Assembly: GCF_004295645.1 (NCBI RefSeq)
Contig: NZ_CP034752.1
Span: 806,001-870,000 of the forward strand
Source of the DNA: Limnobaculum zhutongyuii
GTDB lineage: Bacteria > Pseudomonadota > Gammaproteobacteria > Enterobacterales > Enterobacteriaceae
Reading direction: 5' to 3'
DNA: 64,000 nt
Shown here: piece after piece, positions 45,205-53,993 of the stretch
Numbering within the stretch: the first letter of the stretch is position 1
How the letters are laid out: each line of letters opens with the position of its first letter
Made by a program: the position numbers and the translations under genes
Notes under the pieces: model-generated
Databases searched by the model: none
Seen by the model: only the letters and a program-made list of their open reading frames with translations
What the model was told of the DNA's origin: nothing

Positions 45205-45425
45205 GTTTTGAGTCAGTTTCGTCCGCAAATAGTGCGGTGTTTTACCTGATTGCTCTACCGCGCCTTCGCACATGAATTCAGGTCGCCTGACATAAGTTTC
45301 GCCGCTTTTAGCTCGGTGTTTATTTCGGCAGCGGTGTTTGCGTCGAGCAAAGGGGCGTTGGGGCGAACGCCCCTCTGCACTCCCCGCGCCTGCGCAGCCG
45401 ACTGTTGACCGCCGCGTTGCGGCGG
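45205..45425. repeat. Mosaic intergenic repeat, family B (copy 2)
   Basis: Starts with TTTTGAGTCAGTTTCGTCCGC and includes CGCACATGAATTCAGGTCGCCTG and GGGGCGTTGGGGCGAACGCCCC, blocks shared with 16465-16600. GC content jumps here against the AT-rich gap on its left, showing inserted or recombined sequence. Confidence 0.6.
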
Positions 45426-45559
45426 CAACCTCAGTCAGCAAAAAAAAATGACGCACCGGCGCAGAGCCGCTCCCGACGTCGCTGCGCCTCGACCCGCATC
45501 CTTGCGGGTCGTGCTATTTTTTTGCTTCCTTCGGCAACATTCGGATGCTTTAACCTGAA

Positions 45560-45615
45560 GGGCAAAGGGCAAAGGGCAAAGGGCAAAGGGCAAAGGGCAA
45601 AGGGCGAAGGGCGAA
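45560..45615 (+). repeat. Heptanucleotide tandem repeat, 8 units
   Basis: Six perfect copies of GGGCAAA then two of GGGCGAA, without spacers, ending ~95 bases before the methyltransferase start. A likely slippage-prone tract. Confidence 0.95.
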
Positions 45616-45708
45616 GGGCTGGGGATAGGTGCTAACATTCACTTTTTGGGGGCTACGGCGTAGACTTGGTCCTCATTATTGCTTAGCTATGCCAATGCGG
45701 AGAATTTT

Positions 45709-46443
45709 ATGGCACAGAATATTTATGACGATCAGACTTTCTTTGATGGTTATGCTCAGCTTAGTCGTTCTGTTGATGGTTTGGATGGTGCGCCGGAATG
45801 GCCAGCTATCGTTAGTATGTTGCCGGATATGCAAGGGTTTCGCGTGGCGGATCTTGGCTGCGGTTATGGCTGGTTTTGTCGGAATGCGCGTGAGCGAGGT
45901 GCAAGCCAGGTATTAGGGGTGGATCTGTCTGAGAAGATGTTGAATAAAGCCAGAGAGATGACAGACGATCCGGCGATTAGCTATCAATCTGGTGATTTAG
46001 AGACGCTACAGTTGGCAGAGAATGGTTATGATTTGGTGTATAGCTCACTGGCACTGCACTATATTGAAAACTTGCCGGCGCTATTCAATACCATCTATCA
46101 ATCGTTAGTGCCCGGTGGCTATCTGGTGTTTTCTGCTGAGCATCCAATCTATACCGCACCGAAACATCCCGGTTGGCTGGTTGATGGTGACGGGCAAAAA
46201 TCATGGCCGGTAAATAGTTATCAGGCAGAAGGGCAGCGGATAACTAACTGGATAGCGGAAGGGATCGTGAAACAACACCGCATGTTGGGTACCTATCTGA
46301 ATATGCTGATTAAGCAAGGGTTTGTGATTACTCACTTAAATGAATGGGGTCCAACAGCTCAACAGATAGCCGATATCCCCGCGTTAGATGAAGAAAAAGA
46401 ACGACCAATGATCTTTTTGCTGTCGGCGAAAAAACCATTGTAG
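45709..46443 (+). CDS. Class I SAM-dependent methyltransferase
   Basis: A 244-residue methyltransferase with the SAM-binding motif I RVADLGCGYGWFCRNARERG, the acidic motif II (VLGVDLSEKML) and motif IV/post I region (YDLVYSSLALHYIENL). It resembles UbiE/SmtA-like small-molecule methyltransferases. Substrate unknown. I chose the ATG at 45709, which has CGGAGA upstream. It precedes tRNA-Gly by ~160 bases. Confidence 0.85.
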   Translation: MAQNIYDDQTFFDGYAQLSRSVDGLDGAPEWPAIVSMLPDMQGFRVADLGCGYGWFCRNARERGASQVLGVDLSEKMLNKAREMTDDPAISYQSGDLETLQLAENGYDLVYSSLALHYIENLPALFNTIYQSLVPGGYLVFSAEHPIYTAPKHPGWLVDGDGQKSWPVNSYQAEGQRITNWIAEGIVKQHRMLGTYLNMLIKQGFVITHLNEWGPTAQQIADIPALDEEKERPMIFLLSAKKPL

Positions 46444-46604
46444 TAGCCATAAAATAGGGTGAAGTTTAAACCTCGCTGAGCCTTCGTTTTTTCTGATGCG
46501 AAGTCATTTTGATAGTGGGTGCCAACAGACTCGTTTTATTGGTAAATATTGCTTTTGTCCGTGGTGATTTGCGGTTTATAATCGCCCGGCAGTGATTTCT
46601 CCCT

Positions 46605-46678
46605 GCGGGTGTAGTTCAATGGTAGAACGAGAGCTTCCCAAGCTCTATACGAGAGTTCGATTCTCTTCACCCGCTCCA
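46605..46678 (+). tRNA. glyU: tRNA-Gly, anticodon CCC
   Basis: A 74-base cloverleaf: acceptor GCGGGTG / CACCCGC, D arm TTCAATGGTAGAA, anticodon loop TTCCCAA (CCC), T arm AGAGTTCGATTCTCT and encoded CCA. It is nearly identical to E. coli glyU, with changes in the paired stems compensated. Confidence 0.97.
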
Positions 46679-46761
46679 AACTCAGCTTTCCTCATTCTAT
46701 CCGTCAATTAAAACCTAACATCTCTTCGTTGATGGGGATTATGTGATTCTGCATGTGGCAG

Positions 46762-46801
46762 TCACCAATTGCCAGCAAGCAGTAACCCGAGTGATTGGTG
46801 A
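46762..46801. other. Inverted repeat downstream of tRNA-Gly
   Basis: TCACCAAT and ATTGGTGA, perfect 8-bp arms 24 bases apart, in the 380-base gap between tRNA-Gly and the RND gene. It may be a hairpin or a protein site. Nothing else is recognised in this gap apart from the palindrome at 47012. Confidence 0.35.
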
Positions 46802-47011
46802 TATTTTCCTGCACGATAAATAACATAAAATTGTTGAACATTGAGAGATTAACCCGGCTGCGCTCTGGCAATCAGCCAACAATAATGGAATATTTTTGGT
46901 TATGAATCTTTCTATATTATTTGCTGATTTTAATCATATTTCATTAAACCACACCTTGCTTATCACACTTATCTGACCGGTGTTTTCGGTATTTAACATT
47001 TGTTTAAATAG

Positions 47012-47040
47012 ATTATTTACTTTACTGTTAAGTAAATAAT
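47012..47040. promoter_or_regulatory. Perfect inverted repeat upstream of the RND pump, probable TetR operator
   Basis: ATTATTTACTT-N7-AAGTAAATAAT, exact 11-bp arms, ending 18 bases before the RND start. TetR-family repressors bind such sites, and the regulator gene is the second gene of the same unit. Confidence 0.7.
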
Positions 47041-47058
47041 ATATTTCTGGAGCATCCT

Positions 47059-50000
47059 ATGCTGGCTAGATTTTTTGTTGATAGACCGGTCTTCGCTGCG
47101 GTAATAGCCATTTGCATTATGGCGGCGGGGTTGCTGACGCTGTTTACACAATCAGTAGAGCAATATCCGGATATTGCTCCTCCAGGGGTAAATATCACTG
47201 CAAACTACCCAGGTGCTTCAGCCAAAACCGTTGAAGACAGCGTTACTCAGGTGATTGAACAGCAAATTAAAGGCATCGATGGTCTTCTCTACTTCTCTTC
47301 CAGTAGCAGCTCAGCCGGTCAGGCGCGTATAAGTTTGAGTTTTGCGCAGGACACCAATCCCGATATTGCTCAAGTCCAAGTGCAGAATGCGGTTAATCAG
47401 GCGATTACGCGTCTACCGCAGGAAGTTCAACAACAAGGTATCACCGTAACCAAGTCTCAGGGTGACAGTCTGATGATCGTGGCACTCTATGACCCTTCCC
47501 GACAGCTAAGCAATATTGATATCAATGACTTTTTGATTAGTAATTTGCAGGATCCCCTTAGCCGGGTCGATGGTGTGGGGGAAACCACCGTGTTTGGTGC
47601 GCAATATGCGATGCGCATATGGTTAGATCCTTATAAGTTAAACAGCTTCGGATTGATGCCCTCGGATATACAAAGTGCGATTGAAGCGCAAAATGCACAG
47701 GTTACCAGTGGTGAAATTGGTTCCCAGCCCGCGCCACCGGATCAGTATCTGAATGCCATTGTCACGGTACAGTCACGCCTTGAAACGCCAGAACAATTTG
47801 AGAATATCCTGCTTCGTACAAATAGCGACGGTTCGACCGTCTATCTACGGGATGTAGCAAGGGTTGAGATTGGCGCTGAAAACTATCAGAACCTGACCAC
47901 ACTGAATGGTTATCCGGCCGCAGGGATCTCCATTCAACTGGCATCGGGAGCGAATGCATTAGCGACGGCTGAAAATGTACGTACTGAAATAGAACGCCTG
48001 ACACCACAGTTTCCACCGGGGGTGATTGCCGCTTATCCCAAGGATAGTACGCCATTCGTACTCGTATCGATTGAAGGTGTTATTCATACCCTGATTGAAG
48101 CCATTCTGCTGGTGGTTGCTGTTATGTTCCTGTTCTTACAAAACTGGCGGGCAACGCTGATCCCGGCCATCACAGTTCCCGTTGTGATGCTGGGGGCTTT
48201 TGGCATATCGAGTCTGCTGGGTTACAACATCAATACGTTGACACTTTTTGCCATGGTATTGGCCATCGGGCTGCTGGTAGACGATACCATTGTTGTGGTC
48301 GAAAACGTTGAGCGCATAATGGCTACGGAAAAATGCAGCCCGGTAGAGGCGACATTACGTTCGATGGGAGAAATTACCAGCGCACTGGTTGGTATTGCAC
48401 TGGTGCTTTCCGCTGTGTTCATACCGATGGTTTTTTTTGGTGGCTCTGTCGGTATTATTTACCGGCAATTCACTGTGACGATCGTGTCTTCAATGATGTT
48501 ATCTGCTCTGGTTGCGTTAACGCTGACCCCGCCACTTTGCGCATATCTGCTTAAAGCCGTTCCGCATCAACAAGGTCGCTTTTTTACGTGGTTGAATCAG
48601 GGGATTGAGAAAAACCAGATTGCCTACCTCAACCTGTTGCAACGCAGCATAACCCGACCAATCCGCCTGTACATCCTCGCATTCATTCTGGTTTTATTCA
48701 CGGTAGGGGTTTATTTGAAACTACCGACCAGCTTTTTACCGGAAGAGGATCAGGGGTCGGTAATGGTTCAGTTTGCTCTGCCTGTTGGTTCGCCAATCAC
48801 GCAGACTCAGGCGGTAGGCGATGAAATAACGCAATATTTTCTTAAAGAAGAAAAAGAGAACCTGAATGTCATCTTTATGGTCACCGGACGCAACAACGCC
48901 GGAAGCGGACAAAATGTTGGCATGGCTTTCGCTGAGCTAAAACACTGGGATAAACGTAGTGGTAAACACAATAGTGCACAGTCCATTATCTCGCGCGCTA
49001 ACCAGCATTTTAAAAGCCATCTGTTGGCATCCATCAATATAACAGCACCACCAACGGTACGCGGGCTCGGCCAGTCGAGTGGTTTTGAAGTATGGTTACA
49101 GGATCAGGACGCTAACGGTTATGACGCGCTGCTATACACACAACGCCAGGTTCTTAATCTTGCGGCAAACAATGCCAGTCTTGCCGCTGTCCGAATCAAC
49201 AGCCTTGATGAAAAAGCTCAACTCAGGGTCGAGATTAACAGACAAAAAGCACAGGCTCAGGGGCTTGAACAGATAGATATCAATAGTACATTGTCCGCCG
49301 CCTGGGGAGGCATCTATATTAACGATTTTATCGATCGGGGGCGGGTAAAACGGGTTTATATGCAAAGCGATGTCGACTGGCGTACCTCGCCAGAGGATAT
49401 TTCTGCCTGGCACGTACGGGGAAGTAACGATTTGATGTCCTCCTTTGACAGTTTTAGTACCCTGCACTGGACAACCGGCCCCCAGATGCTGCAACGATTT
49501 AATGGACTCTCTTCCGTCCAGTTTCAGAGTAATGCGGCTGAGGGGATAAGTTCAGGTTCTGCGATGGATGCAATAGAGGAGGTTATAACGAAGTTTGATG
49601 GTTTTGGGCTCCAGTGGAGTGGTTTGTCGTATCAGGAACAATCATCGTCAGGACAAACCCTGTGGATCTACCTTGCGACCAGCGCCTTTATTTTCCTGTG
49701 TCTGGCTGCGCTGTATGAAAGTTGGGCCATTCCACTGGCGGTATTGTTCATCATTCCACTTGCCATTTCTGGTGCTGTCTTCGCTACCGGGATCACCGGA
49801 TTGACCAATGACATCTATTTTCAGGTTGGCATGCTGACAACAATGGGATTATCCGCCAAGAATGCCATTCTGATCGTTGAATTCGCGCAAGCACAATACC
49901 AGAGTGGTAAAGAGGTTATCGCAGCGACGCTGGAAGGCGCCAGTTTACGCTTACGGCCTATTATGATGACATCATTGGCATTTGTTGCCGGGGTGATTCC

Positions 50001-50187
50001 TCTGGTACTCTCCACAGGAGCAGGGGCATCAAGCCGCCAGGAAATTGGCGTTGCCGTTATCGGCGGTATGCTTTCAGGAACATTATTAACTCTGCTGTTT
50101 GTTCCGCTGTTCTTTATTGTTATTCGCAGAGGAATAGAGAGAATGGCTAATGCCCCGGTATTGATAGAGAGTGAAAAGGAAAAATAA
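47059..50187 (+). CDS. HAE1-type RND efflux transporter (AcrB-like)
   Basis: A 1042-residue inner-membrane drug/proton antiporter. It opens MLARFFVDRPVFAAVIAICI. The TM4 proton-relay pair Asp-Asp is in GLLVDDTIVVVENVER. The two large periplasmic loops and ~12 helices are complete, ending TLLFVPLFFIVIRRGIERM. No membrane-fusion protein or outer-membrane channel gene is adjacent, so it must borrow partners such as AcrA/TolC encoded elsewhere, as AcrD does in E. coli. It is immediately followed by a TetR gene. Confidence 0.92.
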   Translation: MLARFFVDRPVFAAVIAICIMAAGLLTLFTQSVEQYPDIAPPGVNITANYPGASAKTVEDSVTQVIEQQIKGIDGLLYFSSSSSSAGQARISLSFAQDTNPDIAQVQVQNAVNQAITRLPQEVQQQGITVTKSQGDSLMIVALYDPSRQLSNIDINDFLISNLQDPLSRVDGVGETTVFGAQYAMRIWLDPYKLNSFGLMPSDIQSAIEAQNAQVTSGEIGSQPAPPDQYLNAIVTVQSRLETPEQFENILLRTNSDGSTVYLRDVARVEIGAENYQNLTTLNGYPAAGISIQLASGANALATAENVRTEIERLTPQFPPGVIAAYPKDSTPFVLVSIEGVIHTLIEAILLVVAVMFLFLQNWRATLIPAITVPVVMLGAFGISSLLGYNINTLTLFAMVLAIGLLVDDTIVVVENVERIMATEKCSPVEATLRSMGEITSALVGIALVLSAVFIPMVFFGGSVGIIYRQFTVTIVSSMMLSALVALTLTPPLCAYLLKAVPHQQGRFFTWLNQGIEKNQIAYLNLLQRSITRPIRLYILAFILVLFTVGVYLKLPTSFLPEEDQGSVMVQFALPVGSPITQTQAVGDEITQYFLKEEKENLNVIFMVTGRNNAGSGQNVGMAFAELKHWDKRSGKHNSAQSIISRANQHFKSHLLASINITAPPTVRGLGQSSGFEVWLQDQDANGYDALLYTQRQVLNLAANNASLAAVRINSLDEKAQLRVEINRQKAQAQGLEQIDINSTLSAAWGGIYINDFIDRGRVKRVYMQSDVDWRTSPEDISAWHVRGSNDLMSSFDSFSTLHWTTGPQMLQRFNGLSSVQFQSNAAEGISSGSAMDAIEEVITKFDGFGLQWSGLSYQEQSSSGQTLWIYLATSAFIFLCLAALYESWAIPLAVLFIIPLAISGAVFATGITGLTNDIYFQVGMLTTMGLSAKNAILIVEFAQAQYQSGKEVIAATLEGASLRLRPIMMTSLAFVAGVIPLVLSTGAGASSRQEIGVAVIGGMLSGTLLTLLFVPLFFIVIRRGIERMANAPVLIESEKEK

Positions 50188-50799
50188 ATGAATAAACCAC
50201 AAGGTCGCCCGATGAAAGCCCGCCCGCGTATTCTTGAGGCGGCGCGCGACGTTTTCCTTGAACACGGTGTGGATGTTTCTCTTCATCTTATTGCGGAAAA
50301 GGCCAGGACAACCAGACCAACACTTTACAGTCATTTCCCGGGGGGAAAGGATCAGTTATTGGTTGAAACCTTTAGTTTTCTGAACGATCGGCTTCAGCCA
50401 CCTCTGCAGCAGTTGCTTAATGATAAACAACAGGATTTACCGGCATTACTACTTGGGATCGCCAGGATGATACAGGCTTATTTTTTCTCACCGGCAAATA
50501 TTCACTTTCAACGGCTGCTTATTCAGGTTTTGGTTCAACGTCCGGAAATCTTTTCCAACCTTGCACAGCGGCCCACTGGCCGGATCCGCGATACGCTTGC
50601 ACAGGTTTTGGCTCAGTTCAACGCTGAAGGTAAAATTCAGTTGGACGACCCCAATTTGCAATCAACCGCGTTTCTTGGCGCCATCATGGGCTATGCTTTT
50701 CCTGCCGCGCTTATTGGTGAGGTTCCGGTAGATCAGGTCTGGCTGGATAAGCTGGCCCTATCTGCGGTAGAGACTTTTCTCAGAGCGTGGCAATATTAA
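50188..50799 (+). CDS. TetR-family regulator of the RND pump
   Basis: A 203-residue TetR protein: HTH at residues ~12-55 (RPRILEAARDVFLEHGVDVSLHLIAEKARTTRPTLYSHF, then PGGKDQLL) and a divergent ligand domain. Its ATG abuts the TAA of the RND gene with no gap, so it is co-translated. Autoregulation of the unit through the palindrome at 47012 is likely. Confidence 0.88.
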   Translation: MNKPQGRPMKARPRILEAARDVFLEHGVDVSLHLIAEKARTTRPTLYSHFPGGKDQLLVETFSFLNDRLQPPLQQLLNDKQQDLPALLLGIARMIQAYFFSPANIHFQRLLIQVLVQRPEIFSNLAQRPTGRIRDTLAQVLAQFNAEGKIQLDDPNLQSTAFLGAIMGYAFPAALIGEVPVDQVWLDKLALSAVETFLRAWQY

Positions 50800-50868
50800 T
50801 TCCACTTGATGGGGCAGGGGATGGCAGGAAGAACGGCTAACACTATTTCCCGGTACAGATCATTGATA

Positions 50869-50892
50869 AGGCTTCGCCTGTTAGCGAAGCCT
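50869..50892. terminator. Hairpin between convergent TetR and mgt operons
   Basis: AGGCTTCGC / GCGAAGCCT, a 9-bp perfect stem with a six-base loop, lies between the two ends. On the minus strand TTATC follows, so termination there is plausible. Confidence 0.6.
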
Positions 50893-50899
50893 CAGTAAA

Positions 50900-50986
50900 C
50901 TACCTTATCCAGATGGTCAGTAGAATGATGATCACTGCGATGATCACCATGTGTAGAAAGACCTTTTCAAACCATTTTTTTCGCAT
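50900..50986 (-). CDS. 28-residue hydrophobic membrane peptide downstream of mgtB
   Basis: An ORF too short for normal gene calling but well supported. GAGGTGAAAC gives a strong ribosome site, the N-terminus is basic (MRKKWFEK) and the rest is one membrane helix (VFLHMVIIAVIIILLTIW). In Salmonella the mgtCB operon ends with mgtR, a 30-residue membrane peptide that promotes MgtC degradation. Position and form suggest a similar role, but the sequence is not clearly homologous to MgtR. Confidence 0.65.
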   Translation of the reverse strand: MRKKWFEKVFLHMVIIAVIIILLTIWIR

Positions 50987-50989
50987 GTT

Positions 50990-51079
50990 TCACCTCGTCA
51001 GATAACGATTTGCCGGATGACCAACAGCAGGCGAACAGTAAAAAGGTCGGCGAGATGACTGCTTCGGGGATCGTTTCAT
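50990..51079 (-). pseudogene. Small ORF with a possible relic of mgtR
   Basis: 29 codons, starting 21 bases after the mgtB stop with AGGAG upstream. It opens MKRSP, like MNRSP of Salmonella MgtR. The current frame is polar (QSSRRPFYCSPAVGH). In the +1 frame the same DNA reads ...LLLVIRQIVI then stop, resembling the MgtR end ALWQIVF. A frameshifted relic of mgtR would explain both ends. The comparison is from memory and short. Its stop overlaps the ribosome site of the next ORF. Confidence 0.4.
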
Positions 51080-51100
51080 TTTTGCTTCTCCTGTTCGTCA

Positions 51101-53833
51101 TCAGAACCACTGACCAAAGCGTTTGATGTAGATACGTTTCATACCCTGAGCGACCAGGCAGTAGCTCAGCAGGGTTGCCACCAGCCATGGGAAGTAGCTC
51201 ATCGGCAGCGGTTCCAGCCCAACCATCGCACCGAGTGGTGAGAAAGGAATGTAGATACCCATTGCCATGATCAGTGCGGTGGTCAGCAGTACCGGCAAGG
51301 TGGCACGGCTTTGAATAAAGGGTATCTTCTGAGTTCTTAGCATATGGACTACCAGCGTTTGTGATAGTAATCCTTCAATAAACCAGCCAGACTGAAACAG
51401 TGCCTGAGCTTCGACGCTGTTGGCCGCAAAGACGTACCACATCAATGCAAAAGTGCTGATATCGAAGATGGAAGAGGTTGGGCCAATCCATAACATAAAG
51501 CGGCCAATATTTTTGGCGTCCCACTTCCGGGGTTTACGCAGAAACTCTTTGTCCATCTTGTCCCATGGCAGAGAGAGTTGGGAGATGTCATACATCAGGT
51601 TTTGGATCAACAGATGGATCGCCAGCATCGGCAGGAACGGGATGAATGCACTGGCTACCAATACCGAAAAGACATTGCCGAAATTAGAGCTGGCGGTCAT
51701 GTTCAGGTACTTAATGATATTGCCGAAAGTCTCACGCCCCTTAATAACGCCTTCTTCAAGCACCATCAGATCTTTTTCCAGCAGGATAATATCGGAGGAC
51801 TCTTTAGCGATATCAGCGGCGCTATCGACAGAAATTCCCACGTCCGCATCTCGCAGTCCGGGAGCGTCGTTAATACCATCGCCGAGGAAGCCGACGGTAT
51901 GACCGTTTTTCTGTAATGTCTTCAGGATGCGAGACTTTTGCAGCGGCGTCAGTTTGGCAAACACTGCGCGTTTTTCTACCTCTTGTTCCAGTTGACTGTC
52001 TGACATTGACTCAATCTGAGTACCGGTAAGAATGTCATGTGCATCAATGCCCACTTCCAGACAAATACGCGCCGTCACTATTGGGTTATCTCCGGTCAGC
52101 ACTTTCACCGCGACCCCGTTATCACGTAATGCGGTAATGGCTTTCCCGGCACTCTCTTTGGGTGGATCGAGAAACGTCAGCATCCCTTCAATCGTTAGAT
52201 CCTGTTCATCGGTAGTGCTCAGTGGCAGATTCAGGGCTGCATCATCCAGCTTGCGGGTTGCTACCAGCAGCACGCGGAAACCATTGGCGTTGTATTCCTC
52301 TGTTTTTGCCAACAGCTGCTGGCGACGGGTTTCATCCAGCTCAACGACGTTGTCGCCTTCGCGCAGATGAGTCGCCACCATCAACATCTCTTCTACCGCC
52401 CCTTTACTGATCAGGATCTGATCGCCGTGGTGAACATCTTCCACAGAAACTGACACACGACGGCGTACAAAGTCGAACGGCAGTTCATCAAGTTTCACGA
52501 AGCGTTCTTTCACCGATGGCGTAACGCGTCCCTCTCCGAAGCGGAGTACGGCTCTGTCCATCAGGTTACGTGCACCGCTCTGACTACTGCTGTTCAGCCA
52601 GGCCAGCGTAAGTACCCGATCGCTTTCCACACCGTTCACGTCGAGATGATGTTCAAGAATGATGTTGTCCTGAGTTAAGGTACCCGTTTTATCGGTACAG
52701 AGGACGTCCATGGCACCAAAGTTTTGAATTGCGTTCAGACGCTTGACGATCACTTTGCGCCGCGACATGGCGATAGCCCCTTTTGCCAGATTGGAACTGA
52801 CAATCATCGGCAGCATTTCTGGCGTCAGCCCTACCGCCACCGCCAGCGCGAACAGTGAAGCTTCAACCCAGTCACCTTTGCTGAATCCATTGATCAGCAA
52901 AACAATGGGCACCATGACCAGCATAAAGCGAATCAACAGCCAACTGACGCTATTCACGCCACGATCGAACGCTGTCTGGGTACGAGTGCCAACGATGGAT
53001 TTCGCCAACGAGCCGAACCAGGTGCGGTTGCCGGTTGCGACCACGACCGCCTGTGCTCTGCCACTGGTTACGTTAGTCCCCATCAGGCAAATATTACCCA
53101 TCTCCAGCAGGCTTTTATCCTTATTCGGTGTTGGCAGCTGTTCACAGTTTTTTCCGGATACGTTGGCTATTACGTCATACTTCTCAACCGGCAAAGATTC
53201 TCTACTCAGAATCGATTGGCTGACGAACAGATCGCGTGATTCCAGTAGCCGAACATCTGCCGGAACCAGATCGCCTGCGGTGAGAAAAATCACATCACCC
53301 GGCACCAGTTGTTCAATGGGAATCTCTTTCTGTGCCGGATGCATATTGTCCGGTTCACGGCGCAGCACGGTCGCAGTCGTGCGTACCATTGATTTCAACG
53401 CATGCGCTGCTTTGTTAGTGCGAAATTCCTGCCAGAAACGCAATAACCCGCTCAGGCTGACCATCGTTAATATAATGATAATTCCGGTCAGATCGGTCTC
53501 TTCACCATGACGTAACGGTAGCCAGTAATCAGTGATGGTACTGACGGCGGCCAGCGCCATCAGTACATAGATAAACGGGTTATTGAATGCCTGCAGGAGC
53601 TGAATCAACGCCGGAGGCGCCTTTTCATGGGCCACCTCATTACGGCCGTACTCTTCCAGCCGGTTAAGGGCTTCTTCTGTCGTTAACCCCTGACGACTGC
53701 TGTTGAGCCTGTCCAGTGTGTGCTCCGGGCTGTGGAAAGCCTCGATTTCAATTGGAAAGCTCTTCTTATGCTGCTTATCATTTTCTGACGCAGACCGGTT
53801 TAATTTCCGGTTTTCAATTTTCATGTCAGTCAT
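51101..53833 (-). CDS. mgtB: P3B-type Mg2+-transporting ATPase MgtB
   Basis: A 910-residue Mg2+ importer, closest to Salmonella MgtB (908 residues, near-identical N-terminus TDMKIENRKLNRSASENDKQ-like). Ten membrane helices. The phosphorylation site is intact (CTDKTGTLTQD). Two motifs differ from the family: the A-domain SGES is SRES (QSILSRESLPVEK; codon AGA), and the hinge GDGINDAPALRDADVG has Gly for Ala. The Arg in the dephosphorylation loop could impair turnover. Second gene of the mgtCB operon, 160 bases after mgtC. Confidence 0.93.
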   Translation of the reverse strand: MTDMKIENRKLNRSASENDKQHKKSFPIEIEAFHSPEHTLDRLNSSRQGLTTEEALNRLEEYGRNEVAHEKAPPALIQLLQAFNNPFIYVLMALAAVSTITDYWLPLRHGEETDLTGIIIILTMVSLSGLLRFWQEFRTNKAAHALKSMVRTTATVLRREPDNMHPAQKEIPIEQLVPGDVIFLTAGDLVPADVRLLESRDLFVSQSILSRESLPVEKYDVIANVSGKNCEQLPTPNKDKSLLEMGNICLMGTNVTSGRAQAVVVATGNRTWFGSLAKSIVGTRTQTAFDRGVNSVSWLLIRFMLVMVPIVLLINGFSKGDWVEASLFALAVAVGLTPEMLPMIVSSNLAKGAIAMSRRKVIVKRLNAIQNFGAMDVLCTDKTGTLTQDNIILEHHLDVNGVESDRVLTLAWLNSSSQSGARNLMDRAVLRFGEGRVTPSVKERFVKLDELPFDFVRRRVSVSVEDVHHGDQILISKGAVEEMLMVATHLREGDNVVELDETRRQQLLAKTEEYNANGFRVLLVATRKLDDAALNLPLSTTDEQDLTIEGMLTFLDPPKESAGKAITALRDNGVAVKVLTGDNPIVTARICLEVGIDAHDILTGTQIESMSDSQLEQEVEKRAVFAKLTPLQKSRILKTLQKNGHTVGFLGDGINDAPGLRDADVGISVDSAADIAKESSDIILLEKDLMVLEEGVIKGRETFGNIIKYLNMTASSNFGNVFSVLVASAFIPFLPMLAIHLLIQNLMYDISQLSLPWDKMDKEFLRKPRKWDAKNIGRFMLWIGPTSSIFDISTFALMWYVFAANSVEAQALFQSGWFIEGLLSQTLVVHMLRTQKIPFIQSRATLPVLLTTALIMAMGIYIPFSPLGAMVGLEPLPMSYFPWLVATLLSYCLVAQGMKRIYIKRFGQWF

Positions 53834-53993
53834 GATCTATCCTCAAATTTAAGACGTAGTTATCCCTGCACAGAAATATCTATGCATCATTCATTTCTCA
53901 CGCTATAGAGCGGGTATTACTTTATATGTATGGGAATATCCATCATTCCCTCCTTAGATGAGCTTTCGCATCGTATTGAATAGTAAGGGGGAG

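Noticed and set aside
45560..45615. Tandem heptamers as a CRISPR array
   Set aside because: The units are 7 bases and contiguous, with no spacers and no cas genes.
45405..45638. Frames on both strands across the heptamer tract
   Set aside because: They exist only because the GC-rich repeat lacks stops; low complexity and no ribosome site.
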